64,000 nt of DNA, from NCBI GenBank assembly GCA_050309435.1, contig JBNRMJ010000003.1, positions 6,943 through 70,942 of the forward strand, in the 5' to 3' direction. Numbering within the stretch: the stretch's first letter is position 1; every line of letters starts with the position of its first letter. Source of the DNA: CAYXVJ01 sp050309435. Its GTDB lineage: Bacteria > Bacillota > Clostridia > Saccharofermentanales > Fastidiosipilaceae. Below, piece by piece: positions 1 through 8,070 of this stretch. The translations under genes and the position numbers were made by a program. A model generated the notes under the pieces. That model saw only the letters and a program-made list of their open reading frames with translations, was not told where the DNA came from and ran no database searches.

Positions 1-1704
1 CTGTCGGAACTCCTGGGTCAGGAAGTTGTCCTGGCAGCAGACGTGATCGGCGAAGATGCCAAATCCAAGGCCACCGCTCTCGAAGACGGTCAGGTCATGA
101 TGCTCGAGAATGTTCGCTTCCATAAGGAAGAAACGAAGAACAAACAGACTTTCGCCAAGGAACTGGCTTCCATGGCCGAGATCTTCGTGAACGACGCCTT
201 CGGTACGGCTCATCGCGCCCACGCTTCGACTGCCGGTCTGGCCAACTATCTCCCGGGCGTCTCGGGTTATTTGATTCAAAAAGAAATTCAGGTTATGGGT
301 GATGCCCTCGCCAATCCGAAACGTCCTTTCGTTGCCATTTTGGGCGGCGCCAAGGTCTCGGACAAGATCGGCGTCATCGAGAACCTTCTGACCAAGGTCG
401 ATACGCTTATCATCGGCGGCGGCATGGCTTACACCTTCAGTAAAGCCAAGGGCTATGAAGTCGGAACTTCGCTTCTCGAAGCCGATAAAGTCGAGCTGGC
501 GGCCAGCCTGATGAAGAAGGCCGAAGAGAAGGGCGTCAAGCTTCTGCTTCCCGTCGATAACGTCGTAGCCGATCGTTTCGCGGCCGATGCCGACCATAAA
601 ACCGTTCCTTCCGACTCCTTCCCCGAAGGCTGGATGGGCATGGATATCGGCGCCGAGACCATTGCTCTGTACACCGATGCCATTAAAGATGCCGGAACCG
701 TTATCTGGAACGGACCGATGGGTGTTTTCGAATTCGAAAACTTCGCTACCGGTACCCGCGAAGTGGCCAAGGCTCTCTCCGAGTCCAACGCCATCTCCAT
801 CATCGGCGGCGGCGACTCCGCGGCAGCCGTCGAGCTTCTGGGCTTCGCCGATAAGGTAACTCACATATCCACGGGCGGCGGCGCTTCGCTCGAGTTCCTC
901 GAGGGTAAGGTTCTGCCCGGTATCGATTGCCTTTTAGATCAGGACGATCGCCGCACGATCGCAGCCGGTAACTGGAAGATGAACCAGGGTGTTCCTGCCG
1001 AAGCCGTTGCTTTCCTAAGCGAACTGAAGCCTCTCGTAGCCGATGCGGCAGCCGAAATCGTCGTAGGCGTACCGTTTACCGCTCTCGACGCCGCTGTTAA
1101 GGCGACCGAGTTCACCAACATCAAGATCGCCGCTCAGAATGCCCATTGGGAAGACAAGGGCGCTTATACCGGTGAAATTTCGGCCAAGATGCTCTCCGAC
1201 ATGAAGGTTCCTTATGCCATCATCGGTCACTCGGAGCGCAGAGAGTACTTTGCCGATACGAACGCGACCGTTAATCTGAAGGCCAAAGCCCTCCTGAACT
1301 GGGGCGTACGTCCGATTCTCTGCTGCGGCGAAACACTGCAGCAGCGCGAAGCAGGCGAAACCTTCGATTTCGTTAAAGAGCAGATCGTTGAAGGTCTGGC
1401 AGGCATTCCGGAAGAGAAGCTCTTCCTCGTCACCATCGCCTATGAGCCCATCTGGGCTATCGGCACGGGTGTGACAGCCAGCGACGAGCAGGCCGAAGAA
1501 GTTTGCGCTTTTGTCCGTAAGGTCGTTGCCGAACTGTATAACGAGGACGCCGCTGATAAGATTCGCATCCTCTACGGCGGTTCCGTAAACAGCAAGAACG
1601 TAACCGGTCTCTTCAGCCAGGAAAACATCGACGGCGGTCTGGTCGGCGGTGCTTCCCTGAAGACGGAAGATTTCTCGGTTATTGCCAACACTTATCAGGC
1701 CTGA
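1..1704 (+). CDS. pgk-tpiA: Phosphoglycerate kinase-triosephosphate isomerase fusion protein (5' partial)
   Basis: This glycolytic bifunctional enzyme would make ATP from 1,3-bisphosphoglycerate and interconvert dihydroxyacetone phosphate and glyceraldehyde 3-phosphate. The reading frame is open from base 1, so the start lies upstream of the window; the first residues read LSELLGQEVVLAADVIG. The PGK part runs to about base 936 and shows MLENVRFHKEE, AILGGAKVSDKI, IWNGPMGVFE and the nucleotide-binding GGGDSAAA. A linker of only a few residues (around DQDDRR, bases 942-957) leads directly into a complete TIM barrel beginning IAAGNWKMN, with catalytic His in IIGHSERR, catalytic Glu in AYEPIWAIGTG and the phosphate-binding LYGGSVN. 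There is no stop or ribosome-binding site between the parts. Such fusions are known in Thermotoga. The gene ends at TGA 1702-1704 just before a strong terminator. Both activities look intact; the PGK N-terminus cannot be judged. Confidence 0.95.
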   Translation: MSELLGQEVVLAADVIGEDAKSKATALEDGQVMMLENVRFHKEETKNKQTFAKELASMAEIFVNDAFGTAHRAHASTAGLANYLPGVSGYLIQKEIQVMGDALANPKRPFVAILGGAKVSDKIGVIENLLTKVDTLIIGGGMAYTFSKAKGYEVGTSLLEADKVELAASLMKKAEEKGVKLLLPVDNVVADRFAADADHKTVPSDSFPEGWMGMDIGAETIALYTDAIKDAGTVIWNGPMGVFEFENFATGTREVAKALSESNAISIIGGGDSAAAVELLGFADKVTHISTGGGASLEFLEGKVLPGIDCLLDQDDRRTIAAGNWKMNQGVPAEAVAFLSELKPLVADAAAEIVVGVPFTALDAAVKATEFTNIKIAAQNAHWEDKGAYTGEISAKMLSDMKVPYAIIGHSERREYFADTNATVNLKAKALLNWGVRPILCCGETLQQREAGETFDFVKEQIVEGLAGIPEEKLFLVTIAYEPIWAIGTGVTASDEQAEEVCAFVRKVVAELYNEDAADKIRILYGGSVNSKNVTGLFSQENIDGGLVGGASLKTEDFSVIANTYQA

Positions 1705-1725
1705 CTTATAGCACATAATAAGACG

Positions 1726-1768
1726 GCCCCCGCTGCGATCGATAGATCGTAACGGGGGCTGTTTTGTT
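1726..1768 (+). terminator. Rho-independent terminator of pgk-tpi
   Basis: GCCCCCG at 1726-1732 pairs with CGGGGGC at 1753-1759, with additional GATC pairing in the loop, and is followed by a T-rich tail. It lies 22 bases after the fusion gene's stop codon. Confidence 0.85.
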
Positions 1769-1820
1769 TCGTTGTTAATGGAATTATGCGATTCAAGCGC
1801 AGATTTGACCGATAAAACGA

Positions 1821-2309
1821 TTAGCGGGCGGCCAGAGCGCGATCGATGGCCATCAAGGCTGCGAGATTGTCGCCGGCTTTCTCATAGAGAGCGACCCAAC
1901 CGGAGGTCTGATCTTCTTCTTCGACCTGTTCGTCGAGGAACCACTGCAGAGCGCTGACGGTCATATAATCCTTGGCTGCCATGGCTTCTTCGGTCATGCG
2001 ATAGAAGCTGGCCGTAACCTTGAGCTCGTGCTCGTAAGCGCCTCTCATGGCATCAAGACAGGAATCCCAACTGGCCTTGGGTGCTTCGACGGCCTCGAAA
2101 ATAGTTTTTCCGCCGCGCTCCTGGATGTACTTATGGATCCGCTGGGCATGCTCCATCTCTTCGGCTGCCTGAGCTTCCATCCAGCCGGCCAGTCCGTCCC
2201 AGTTCTCGTCTTTCGCCCAGTTGGCCATCGACTTATAGAGATAAGCGGCGAAGTACTCGGCGTTGACCTGTTTGGATAGCATTTCCACCATCTGTTGTGA
2301 AATTTTCAT
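1821..2309 (-). CDS. ftnA: Bacterial non-heme ferritin
   Basis: This 162-residue protein stores iron in a cytoplasmic 24-mer shell after oxidising Fe(II). Length and sequence fit the FtnA family. The di-iron ferroxidase ligands are visible as Glu18, Glu51, His54, Glu95, Gln128 and Glu131, and no haem-binding Met of the bacterioferritin type is evident. The start at 2309 follows an AAAGGAAG ribosome-binding site. It is transcribed convergently to the glycolytic fusion gene and stands alone. Its leader contains a small perfect hairpin (CCCGTG 2355-2360 with CACGGG 2365-2370) whose role is unknown. In an anaerobe a ferritin would both buffer iron and limit Fenton damage on air exposure. Confidence 0.95.
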   Translation of the reverse strand: MKISQQMVEMLSKQVNAEYFAAYLYKSMANWAKDENWDGLAGWMEAQAAEEMEHAQRIHKYIQERGGKTIFEAVEAPKASWDSCLDAMRGAYEHELKVTASFYRMTEEAMAAKDYMTVSALQWFLDEQVEEEDQTSGWVALYEKAGDNLAALMAIDRALAAR

Positions 2310-2482
2310 ATGATTCTTCCTTTCGTTTCGTAAAGGTTTTCACGATTGTGTTTGCCCGTGGGAGCACGGGTATCTTGTATCTGAGTACATTTTAACAGAG
2401 AAAGCACATAAAAACGTTATGCCGGCTATTGCGGAATTAAATTTCTTGTGCTTCGAAACGACGAGAAGCAAATAAAAGAAAC

Positions 2483-2515
2483 AGCAGCCCGAAACCTGTT
2501 GGATTCCGGGCTGCT
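2483..2515 (-). terminator. Terminator of the LPXTG-protein gene
   Basis: Read on the minus strand, AGCAGCCCG and CGGGCTGCT (2507-2515 and 2483-2491) form a stem followed by a T-rich tract towards 2465. It lies about 55 bases after the stop of the large surface-protein gene. Confidence 0.75.
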
Positions 2516-2569
2516 TCCTTGACGCGATTCGAGGGGACTTGTCAAGTTAAGTAATTAACGTCTCAGGAT

Positions 2570-5500
2570 TTACTCCTGATTGTTATGTCCTTGTCTCCGT
2601 TTGCGCTGCGTAAAGAGTACGATTGCCGCGCCGCCGAGGAGAAGGAGGATACCGGCCGTGGCCGATGTTCTGTTTCTGCCGGTCTGAGGTACATCCGGCG
2701 GGATAAAGGTATTGGTAATTGTCAAACCGTCATCCGAAATGGTCTTGCGGAAGTTGGCGGGTACCGATACCTCATCGGCTGTGTAGGTGTAAGGCTCGCC
2801 CATCTCGTCCACGACAGGAAGATCTTCGTAGATAATCGTGTCTTGTCCGACAGGAAGCAGTACAGGCTCGAGGTAAGGTTCACCGTTTCGATAGAGCTGA
2901 ATCCGGATGTCCGTGATCAGGGCGGCGGGACCGAACCAGATCTTTCTGACGGTTATGTCGGTTACTGCATAGACGTTACGGAAAGGCAGATCCATGGCGT
3001 TTTCGCTTGTGACTTCCACAGCCAGTGTTCCGTCGCCGTTGTCCGAAATTTCCACTGTTACCGTATGGATGGTGGAATCATAGGTGATGCCCGGGAGCAT
3101 ACCGTCTTTTTCTACCACGGTGTAGGTCTTCGTTCCGACGTCTTCGAGACCGAAAGTGATCGTCTCAAAGATGAATCTGCCGTCGGCCAGGTTCGCTACG
3201 CTCTGCAGAAGGGTCGGACCTTCATAGAGGTCAAACCAGAATTCGCCTGCGGCCAGAGCTCTGTTGGCCAAAGTCTTCAGACCCATAAGATTCAATTGTC
3301 CGCCGGCCGTGTATTCGTTCATGAAGTCAAGGCTCTCGGCGTTCTCGCTGGTGACCGCAACATCCAGGGTGCCGTCGCCGTTGTCACTGATTTCGACCGT
3401 GACCGTGTACTCGGTTTCGTCGTACTCGACGCCGCCGAGCGTGCCGGCTTTTTCAACTACCTTGAAGGTCTTCGTGCCGACATCGTCGAGCGTGAAGGTC
3501 AGGGTGTCGAAGGCGAAGCTGCCGTCGGCCATGTTCGGTTTTTCATCGATGAGAGTCATGCCCTCGTAGAGTTCGAACCAGAACTCGCCTGCGCCAAGCT
3601 CGCGGCCGTTGAGTGTCTTCATACCGGAAAGATCCAGAGTGCCTGTAGCCGTATAGTCGTTTTCGAAGTCGAGGCTCTCGGCGTTCTCGCTGGTGACTGT
3701 AACATCCAGGGTACCGTCGCCGTTGTCGCTGATTTCGACCGTGACCGTGTACTCGGTTTCGTCGTACTCGACGCCGCCAAGCATGCCGGCTCTCTCAACT
3801 ACCTTGAAGGTCTTCGTGCCGACATCGTCGAGCGTGAAGGTCAGGGTGTCGAAGGCGAAGCTGCCGTCGGCCATGTTCGATGTTTCATCGACTAGAATCA
3901 TACCGTCGTAGAGTTCGAACCAGAACTCGCCTGCGAGAAGCTCGCGGCCGTTGAGTGTCTTCATACCGGAAAGATCCAGAGTACCTTCGGCCGTGTATGT
4001 GTTATGGAAGTCGTTACCGCTGATGGTACCTGTTGTCGGGGTAACCGTAAGGGTTCCATCGCCGTTGTTGCTAATCTGGACCACGATCGTGTGCATCGTA
4101 TCATCATACTCGACACCGTCAAGCGATCCGGCTCGTTCGACGACCGTGTAGGTCTTCGTACCGACGTCTGCCAAAGAATAATTAATAACAGCGAAACTGT
4201 AAGTGCCGTTCAAGGCGTTGGTCGTAGTACGGATAGGCGTTTTCTCGGGGCTGTAAGCACCTTCGTAAAGATCGAAAGTGAACTCCCCGGCCTTCAGAGC
4301 GCGACCGTCCAGGAACTTCTTGCCGCCGATGGTCAGGTTGCCGGTGGCCGTGTAACTGTTGGTGAAATTGTTGGCGCTTGCGCTGCCTTTTGTCACAGTG
4401 ACCGTCAGCGTGCCGTCGCCTTTATCGGCGATCTGAACTTCGATCGTATGGACAGTGGCATCGTAGCTCACTCCGCCGAGGGCGCCGCTTCGCTCGACAA
4501 CCGAGTAGGTCTTCGTGCCGACATCGGCCAGAGTATAGTTCAATGCCGCGAAGCTAAAGCTGCCGTTCGCGAGGTTGGTCGTTGTGCGAATAGGTGTCTT
4601 CTCGAGGCTGTAGGCACCTTCGTAGAGATCGAAAGTGAACTCGCCCGCGTTCAACGTGCGTCCGCTCAGTGCCTTCGTGCCGCCGATGGTAAGATTACCC
4701 GTGGCGGTGTATTTGTTCGTGAAGTTATTGGCGGTGACGGAGCCTGTCGTTGCCGTTATCGAGAGAGTACCGTCGCCGTTGTTAGCGATCAGAAGAACAC
4801 TTGTATATTGTCGATCGTCATACTCGACACCGGCGATCGATCCGGCTTTCTCGATGACCGTATAGGTCTTCGAGCCGACGTCTGCCAGAGTGAAGTCCAG
4901 AGCAGCGAAACTGTAGCTGCCGTTCAGCAGATTGGTCGTTGTGCGAATAGGCGTCTTCTCGGGGCTGTATGCACCTTCGTATAGCTCGAAGGTAAACTCG
5001 CCTGCTTTCGGCGGACGGCCTTCAAGTGTCTTCGTACCGCCGATGGTTACGCTACCCGTGGCGCCGATAACATTGGTCGGCTCCTGCCAGGTGTCGTTAT
5101 CCGGATTAATGTCGTCTGTAATTGTAACCGCGATGGCAACCTTGTTCAGGATGTCTGCCAGCGGGTTCAGTGCTACGAATGCGTGTCCGCCGCGATTATC
5201 GGGATTCGTACCGGTGACGTTATTGGTGGGGGCATCAGTGTTGACCAGTACGGTTACCGTCAACTCCTTCATGGAGTTGGGATCCGGTGTCGCGGGTGTA
5301 TAATTCGGACCCAGGTTGAAGGCGGGCCAGGTGACGACTTGTCCCGCCGCCGTGCCGCCGTCGGAGGCACTGACGAAAGTGACATTGGGATCCAGCGTAT
5401 CGGTTACCACGACCCCGTTTGCCGCAACCTTGGTCAGGTTACTGACGTGAATGGTATAGGTCAATGTTTGTCCCGCGTAAATTGGATCCGGATTATCCGT

Positions 5501-6247
5501 CTTGACGACTTTGACATCGGTATCGACCGTCAGGAAGTCACCCGGATTGAGCAGCGGAACGGTTTGTTTACCGACGCTGATGCTGTCGCCGTTTGCTGTT
5601 TCTGCCATAATAATCCGGGATTGGATATTCGAGCTGAGGTTTACTCCCGGAGGAATGTGATCCATCAGCACAACCCATATTTCGAGGATGGCTTTATCCC
5701 CGTTGTCCAGGCCCGAGACGCGAATGACGCCTTCGATGTATTCCTGGCCTGACGGGAACGACGCAATGTTCTCGGATACCACGGAGGCCGTGGCATTGTT
5801 ACCGGGATCCGTGCTTTCGGATGTGTCGATGAACGCGCTGTGGATTCTCCATGCGGGATCGAAACCGAAATTGCCGCCATTGCTAAGTTGTGTTGCGAAA
5901 CTGAATGTCAGAAGAATCTCGCCGTTTTCCGGAGCGGTGCTTCCATTTACGGAAATCTCCACTTCAAACGGAACGATCTGCCCCATCATCATATCCTGGG
6001 GCATTAGTGATTCTACACCGTCGCTGAATCTCGCACCGGGGATGGGATCGCTTTGTCTCCCTTCTCTTGGTGCCAGTTCACCTCCGAAGAATCTGCCGTA
6101 CTTTGTTGGATTAGCGGCTGCGAAGTCCAGACTGTAACTGCCTCCTGCCGCATTTACCAGACCACCGCCGGTAAAGCTCAGGAACATAGTAAACGTCAGG
6201 AAAAGAGCCAGGAACTTTTTCAGTCCTTTAATAGAAGTCGTATTCAT
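2570..6247 (-). CDS. Cell-wall-anchored surface protein with six FctA/Spy0128-like isopeptide repeats
   Basis: This is a 1225-residue secreted adhesin-like protein. Residues 1-34 form a signal peptide with a hydrophobic LALFLTFTMFL core. Residues about 35-235 are an N-terminal region with no family I recognise, residues about 240-350 look like a DUF11 domain (GQTLTYTIHVSN, VVVTDTLDP), and residues about 395-1092 hold six tandem pilin-isopeptide repeats of 110-120 residues. Each carries a Lys after GGTK or SGMK, a Glu in VVERAG or VVEKAG and an Asn near the end (NFTNxY), the Lys/Glu/Asn set that makes intramolecular isopeptide bonds. A Cna-B-like domain follows (about 1092-1175), then the sortase signal VPQTG near 1186, a hydrophobic helix and the basic tail RKRRQ. 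The start at 6247 has a GAGGGG ribosome-binding site. No sortase or other pilin gene is nearby, so it is probably a monomeric wall protein. Repeats 4 and 5 are nearly identical at DNA level. Confidence 0.88.
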   Translation of the reverse strand: MNTTSIKGLKKFLALFLTFTMFLSFTGGGLVNAAGGSYSLDFAAANPTKYGRFFGGELAPREGRQSDPIPGARFSDGVESLMPQDMMMGQIVPFEVEISVNGSTAPENGEILLTFSFATQLSNGGNFGFDPAWRIHSAFIDTSESTDPGNNATASVVSENIASFPSGQEYIEGVIRVSGLDNGDKAILEIWVVLMDHIPPGVNLSSNIQSRIIMAETANGDSISVGKQTVPLLNPGDFLTVDTDVKVVKTDNPDPIYAGQTLTYTIHVSNLTKVAANGVVVTDTLDPNVTFVSASDGGTAAGQVVTWPAFNLGPNYTPATPDPNSMKELTVTVLVNTDAPTNNVTGTNPDNRGGHAFVALNPLADILNKVAIAVTITDDINPDNDTWQEPTNVIGATGSVTIGGTKTLEGRPPKAGEFTFELYEGAYSPEKTPIRTTTNLLNGSYSFAALDFTLADVGSKTYTVIEKAGSIAGVEYDDRQYTSVLLIANNGDGTLSITATTGSVTANNFTNKYTATGNLTIGGTKALSGRTLNAGEFTFDLYEGAYSLEKTPIRTTTNLANGSFSFAALNYTLADVGTKTYSVVERSGALGGVSYDATVHTIEVQIADKGDGTLTVTVTKGSASANNFTNSYTATGNLTIGGKKFLDGRALKAGEFTFDLYEGAYSPEKTPIRTTTNALNGTYSFAVINYSLADVGTKTYTVVERAGSLDGVEYDDTMHTIVVQISNNGDGTLTVTPTTGTISGNDFHNTYTAEGTLDLSGMKTLNGRELLAGEFWFELYDGMILVDETSNMADGSFAFDTLTFTLDDVGTKTFKVVERAGMLGGVEYDETEYTVTVEISDNGDGTLDVTVTSENAESLDFENDYTATGTLDLSGMKTLNGRELGAGEFWFELYEGMTLIDEKPNMADGSFAFDTLTFTLDDVGTKTFKVVEKAGTLGGVEYDETEYTVTVEISDNGDGTLDVAVTSENAESLDFMNEYTAGGQLNLMGLKTLANRALAAGEFWFDLYEGPTLLQSVANLADGRFIFETITFGLEDVGTKTYTVVEKDGMLPGITYDSTIHTVTVEISDNGDGTLAVEVTSENAMDLPFRNVYAVTDITVRKIWFGPAALITDIRIQLYRNGEPYLEPVLLPVGQDTIIYEDLPVVDEMGEPYTYTADEVSVPANFRKTISDDGLTITNTFIPPDVPQTGRNRTSATAGILLLLGGAAIVLFTQRKRRQGHNNQE
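2970..5065 (-). repeat. Six tandem coding repeats of about 330-360 bp
   Basis: The repeats encode the isopeptide domains of the surface protein. The three at high coordinates (about 3985-5065) carry a longer loop with the motif PIRTTTN; the three at low coordinates (about 2970-3985) are shorter. The copies at roughly 3320-3645 and 3645-3965 are close to identical over long stretches, a sign of recent duplication or gene conversion and a likely site of copy-number change. Confidence 0.8.
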
Positions 6248-6607
6248 GATGTAACCCCTCTAATGTTTGCCTTTCGGCTGCGCCAGCTGACTATAGATAG
6301 ATAAGTCTTGCCTTGTTTCAATAATCGCTTCAATTTCCCCCTAGAAGCTTATCGATATTGAAACTAGTTAGCACTGCCTTAAGGATAGACTTATTAATCT
6401 TTCATTATTGTAATTGTTGTTACAAAGAATACAATAACTTTATCCATATGAATGTCACTTTAGTCAAAGATGTATAAAATATTCTGTATTTAATAAATAC
6501 AGGAATTATATGTTTTTATGCAAAAAATCGGTGAATACATGAATATTTGTTGTAATTAAGACAATATAAATTTTTATTGAAAATTATTATCACTAATCTA
6601 TCGCATG
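6248..6607. other. AT-rich intergenic region upstream of the surface-protein gene
   Basis: About 360 bases with markedly higher AT content than the flanking genes, especially 6400-6600. I see no gene, tRNA or known riboswitch. It presumably holds the promoter of the leftward surface-protein gene, but I cannot choose a convincing -35/-10 pair. Confidence 0.5.
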
Positions 6608-6610
6608 AAA

Positions 6611-6653
6611 AAACACCGTTAAAATCCTATTAAAGAAATTTTGACGGTGTTTT
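6611..6653 (-). terminator. Terminator of the metallophosphoesterase gene
   Basis: Bases 6611-6625 and 6638-6653 form a 15-bp stem with a single G-T pair. On the minus strand it ends in a T-run. It lies about 35 bases after the stop of the phosphoesterase gene. Confidence 0.85.
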
Positions 6654-6686
6654 GAGTTCGAGAAATATTACTGTTTTTGTGTATCT

Positions 6687-7643
6687 CTACTTCGCGGACG
6701 ATGAATTTTGAACTTCGTGAACACGATCCAAACCATCGATTATGCTATTGTCTTCAAGGCGAATCCGGCTTTCGAAATCAGATGTATTGTCTTCTTTTAA
6801 GATAAACAAGCGAGCGCCGCGCAGATAACCGTCGCGACCGTAAGTATTGTATCCGGTGGCGCGACCGTAGCCCAGCTTGATACCATAAAGATCCCCGACA
6901 TAGTCGTTGATATGATCATGGCCGCAAAACAAGCCGCGTACGTGTCCGGACTCCAGCATGGCCGAGAAGAGACCGCTGTTAAGTTTGGGACAACATACGG
7001 CTTCGTTTTTTTCTCCGTAGCACGTTCTGCTCTCCCAGACTTCGTTATACTCGGGCAAAGGGATATGCATAAACATTAATATCCCGAAATCCCGGCTGGA
7101 TTTCTCGAGTGTTTTGATCCGTTCCGAAAACCAGGTGATCTGATCGTGCTTGACCATGTCGTAGCCGCCGATCGCATCGCTATGTGTCGATGAACCGGAA
7201 GACAGGCGCATGTAGTCGCCGGAATCCAGTAAAGAAATCAGCCAGCGCAATTCTCCGCGATCATTCCTGATTTCAAGGTCGTGATTGCCCACGCCGGTGA
7301 TATCCGCTGCAGCATCGTATGCCAGACAACCGGGGAGTCCGGTCAGATAAGAAAAGAGTTCTTCTTTGGAATGTCCGTCTTCGGCATCATGATTACCGAA
7401 GGTCCAGGTCCAGGGGATACCCGATTCGTAAACGGGCTCGAGGGCAGGTTTCAGGTTCTCCAGATTTTTGGGCCCGTAAACCGTATCGCCCGAGATAACA
7501 ATGAGATCGGGATGCTCCTGCGCGATCAAACGACGGATGAGGGCCAGTGATTTTTCGTCTCTGTCATCTTCGTTCATGAAATGAATGTCGGTTAGCTGCA
7601 TGACTTTAAAACAGCCGCTTTGATCGAATCTTAGTTCTGTCAT
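6687..7643 (-). CDS. Calcineurin-like metallophosphoesterase (Dcr2/purple acid phosphatase-like)
   Basis: This is a predicted cytoplasmic phosphoesterase with a dinuclear metal centre; the substrate is unknown. Metallophosphoesterase motifs appear in order: LTDIHF, ISGDTV, TFGNHDAE, MHIPLPE and CGHDHINDY. The large insertion between GNHD and MHIP resembles the Dcr2 / purple acid phosphatase-related bacterial group. I choose the ATG at 7643 (MTELRFDQ) because GGGAGG at 7649-7654 is ideally spaced before it; an in-frame ATG 10 codons upstream lacks a ribosome-binding site. No signal peptide is visible. It is monocistronic with its own terminator. Confidence 0.85.
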   Translation of the reverse strand: MTELRFDQSGCFKVMQLTDIHFMNEDDRDEKSLALIRRLIAQEHPDLIVISGDTVYGPKNLENLKPALEPVYESGIPWTWTFGNHDAEDGHSKEELFSYLTGLPGCLAYDAAADITGVGNHDLEIRNDRGELRWLISLLDSGDYMRLSSGSSTHSDAIGGYDMVKHDQITWFSERIKTLEKSSRDFGILMFMHIPLPEYNEVWESRTCYGEKNEAVCCPKLNSGLFSAMLESGHVRGLFCGHDHINDYVGDLYGIKLGYGRATGYNTYGRDGYLRGARLFILKEDNTSDFESRIRLEDNSIIDGLDRVHEVQNSSSAK

Positions 7644-7837
7644 AATTACCTCCCGGGGTGCTTCTTTTGCCATTATACTCGTTTGTCATTTAATGAACGA
7701 CAGGTAAAATAGATCTCCCGGAGAAATAGATGTTCTCTTGTTGTGACCGTTTTATCTAATTGGAGAATCTATACGTAAAAGATTGGAAAAATTCTACAAT
7801 AGGAATATGGGGATAAAAGGAACAAATGACAGAAGAG

Positions 7838-7846
7838 TGATATAAT
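7838..7846 (+). promoter_or_regulatory. Extended -10 promoter element
   Basis: TGATATAAT is a TGn extended -10 with a perfect TATAAT. It would start transcription near 7853 and give PFOR a leader of about 215 bases. No good -35 accompanies it, as is acceptable for extended -10 promoters. Confidence 0.5.
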
Positions 7847-7873
7847 ATTCAGGGTGTGACAAGACTGTCGTTT

Positions 7874-7888
7874 ATTTATCGGATAAAT
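7874..7888. promoter_or_regulatory. Perfect 15-bp palindrome, possible operator
   Basis: ATTTATCGGATAAAT is fully symmetric around one central base and sits about 20-35 bases downstream of the predicted start site, a place where a bound repressor would block PFOR transcription. A half-site-like ATTTATCG recurs near 8013. The cognate regulator is unknown; the sequence does not match the usual Rex operator. Confidence 0.35.
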
Positions 7889-8070
7889 GCCTGCCATGTT
7901 GCACTTGGAATTGAGGATGGCTTACCTCAATACTGTTGTTCATATTACTGCGATTTGGTAACATCTGTGACGAATCGAGGTGAAATATGATACAATAAAT
8001 ACTGGCCTGCCGCTCATTTATCGTATGACAGGCTAGCAGCCTTATTGTACTTTTAAGAAGGAGAGTAATC

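Larger units (their letters stand above)
7644..8070. other. Divergent promoter region between the phosphoesterase and PFOR genes
   Basis: The 427 bases hold the promoters of two divergent genes. Readable elements are an extended -10 at 7838-7846, a perfect palindrome at 7874-7888, a second near-consensus -10 candidate (TACAAT, 7991-7996) and a GCCTG/CAGGC hairpin just upstream of the PFOR ribosome-binding site. Start codons in this stretch open no protein that I can recognise. Confidence 0.6.

Noticed and set aside
1015..1716. Long open frame opposite the TIM part of pgk-tpi
   Set aside because: It is the antisense shadow of a fully recognisable enzyme and has no family features or ribosome-binding site.
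2585..3895. 436-codon open frame opposite the surface-protein repeats
   Set aside because: It repeats in step with the tandem repeats of the real gene and is an antisense artefact.
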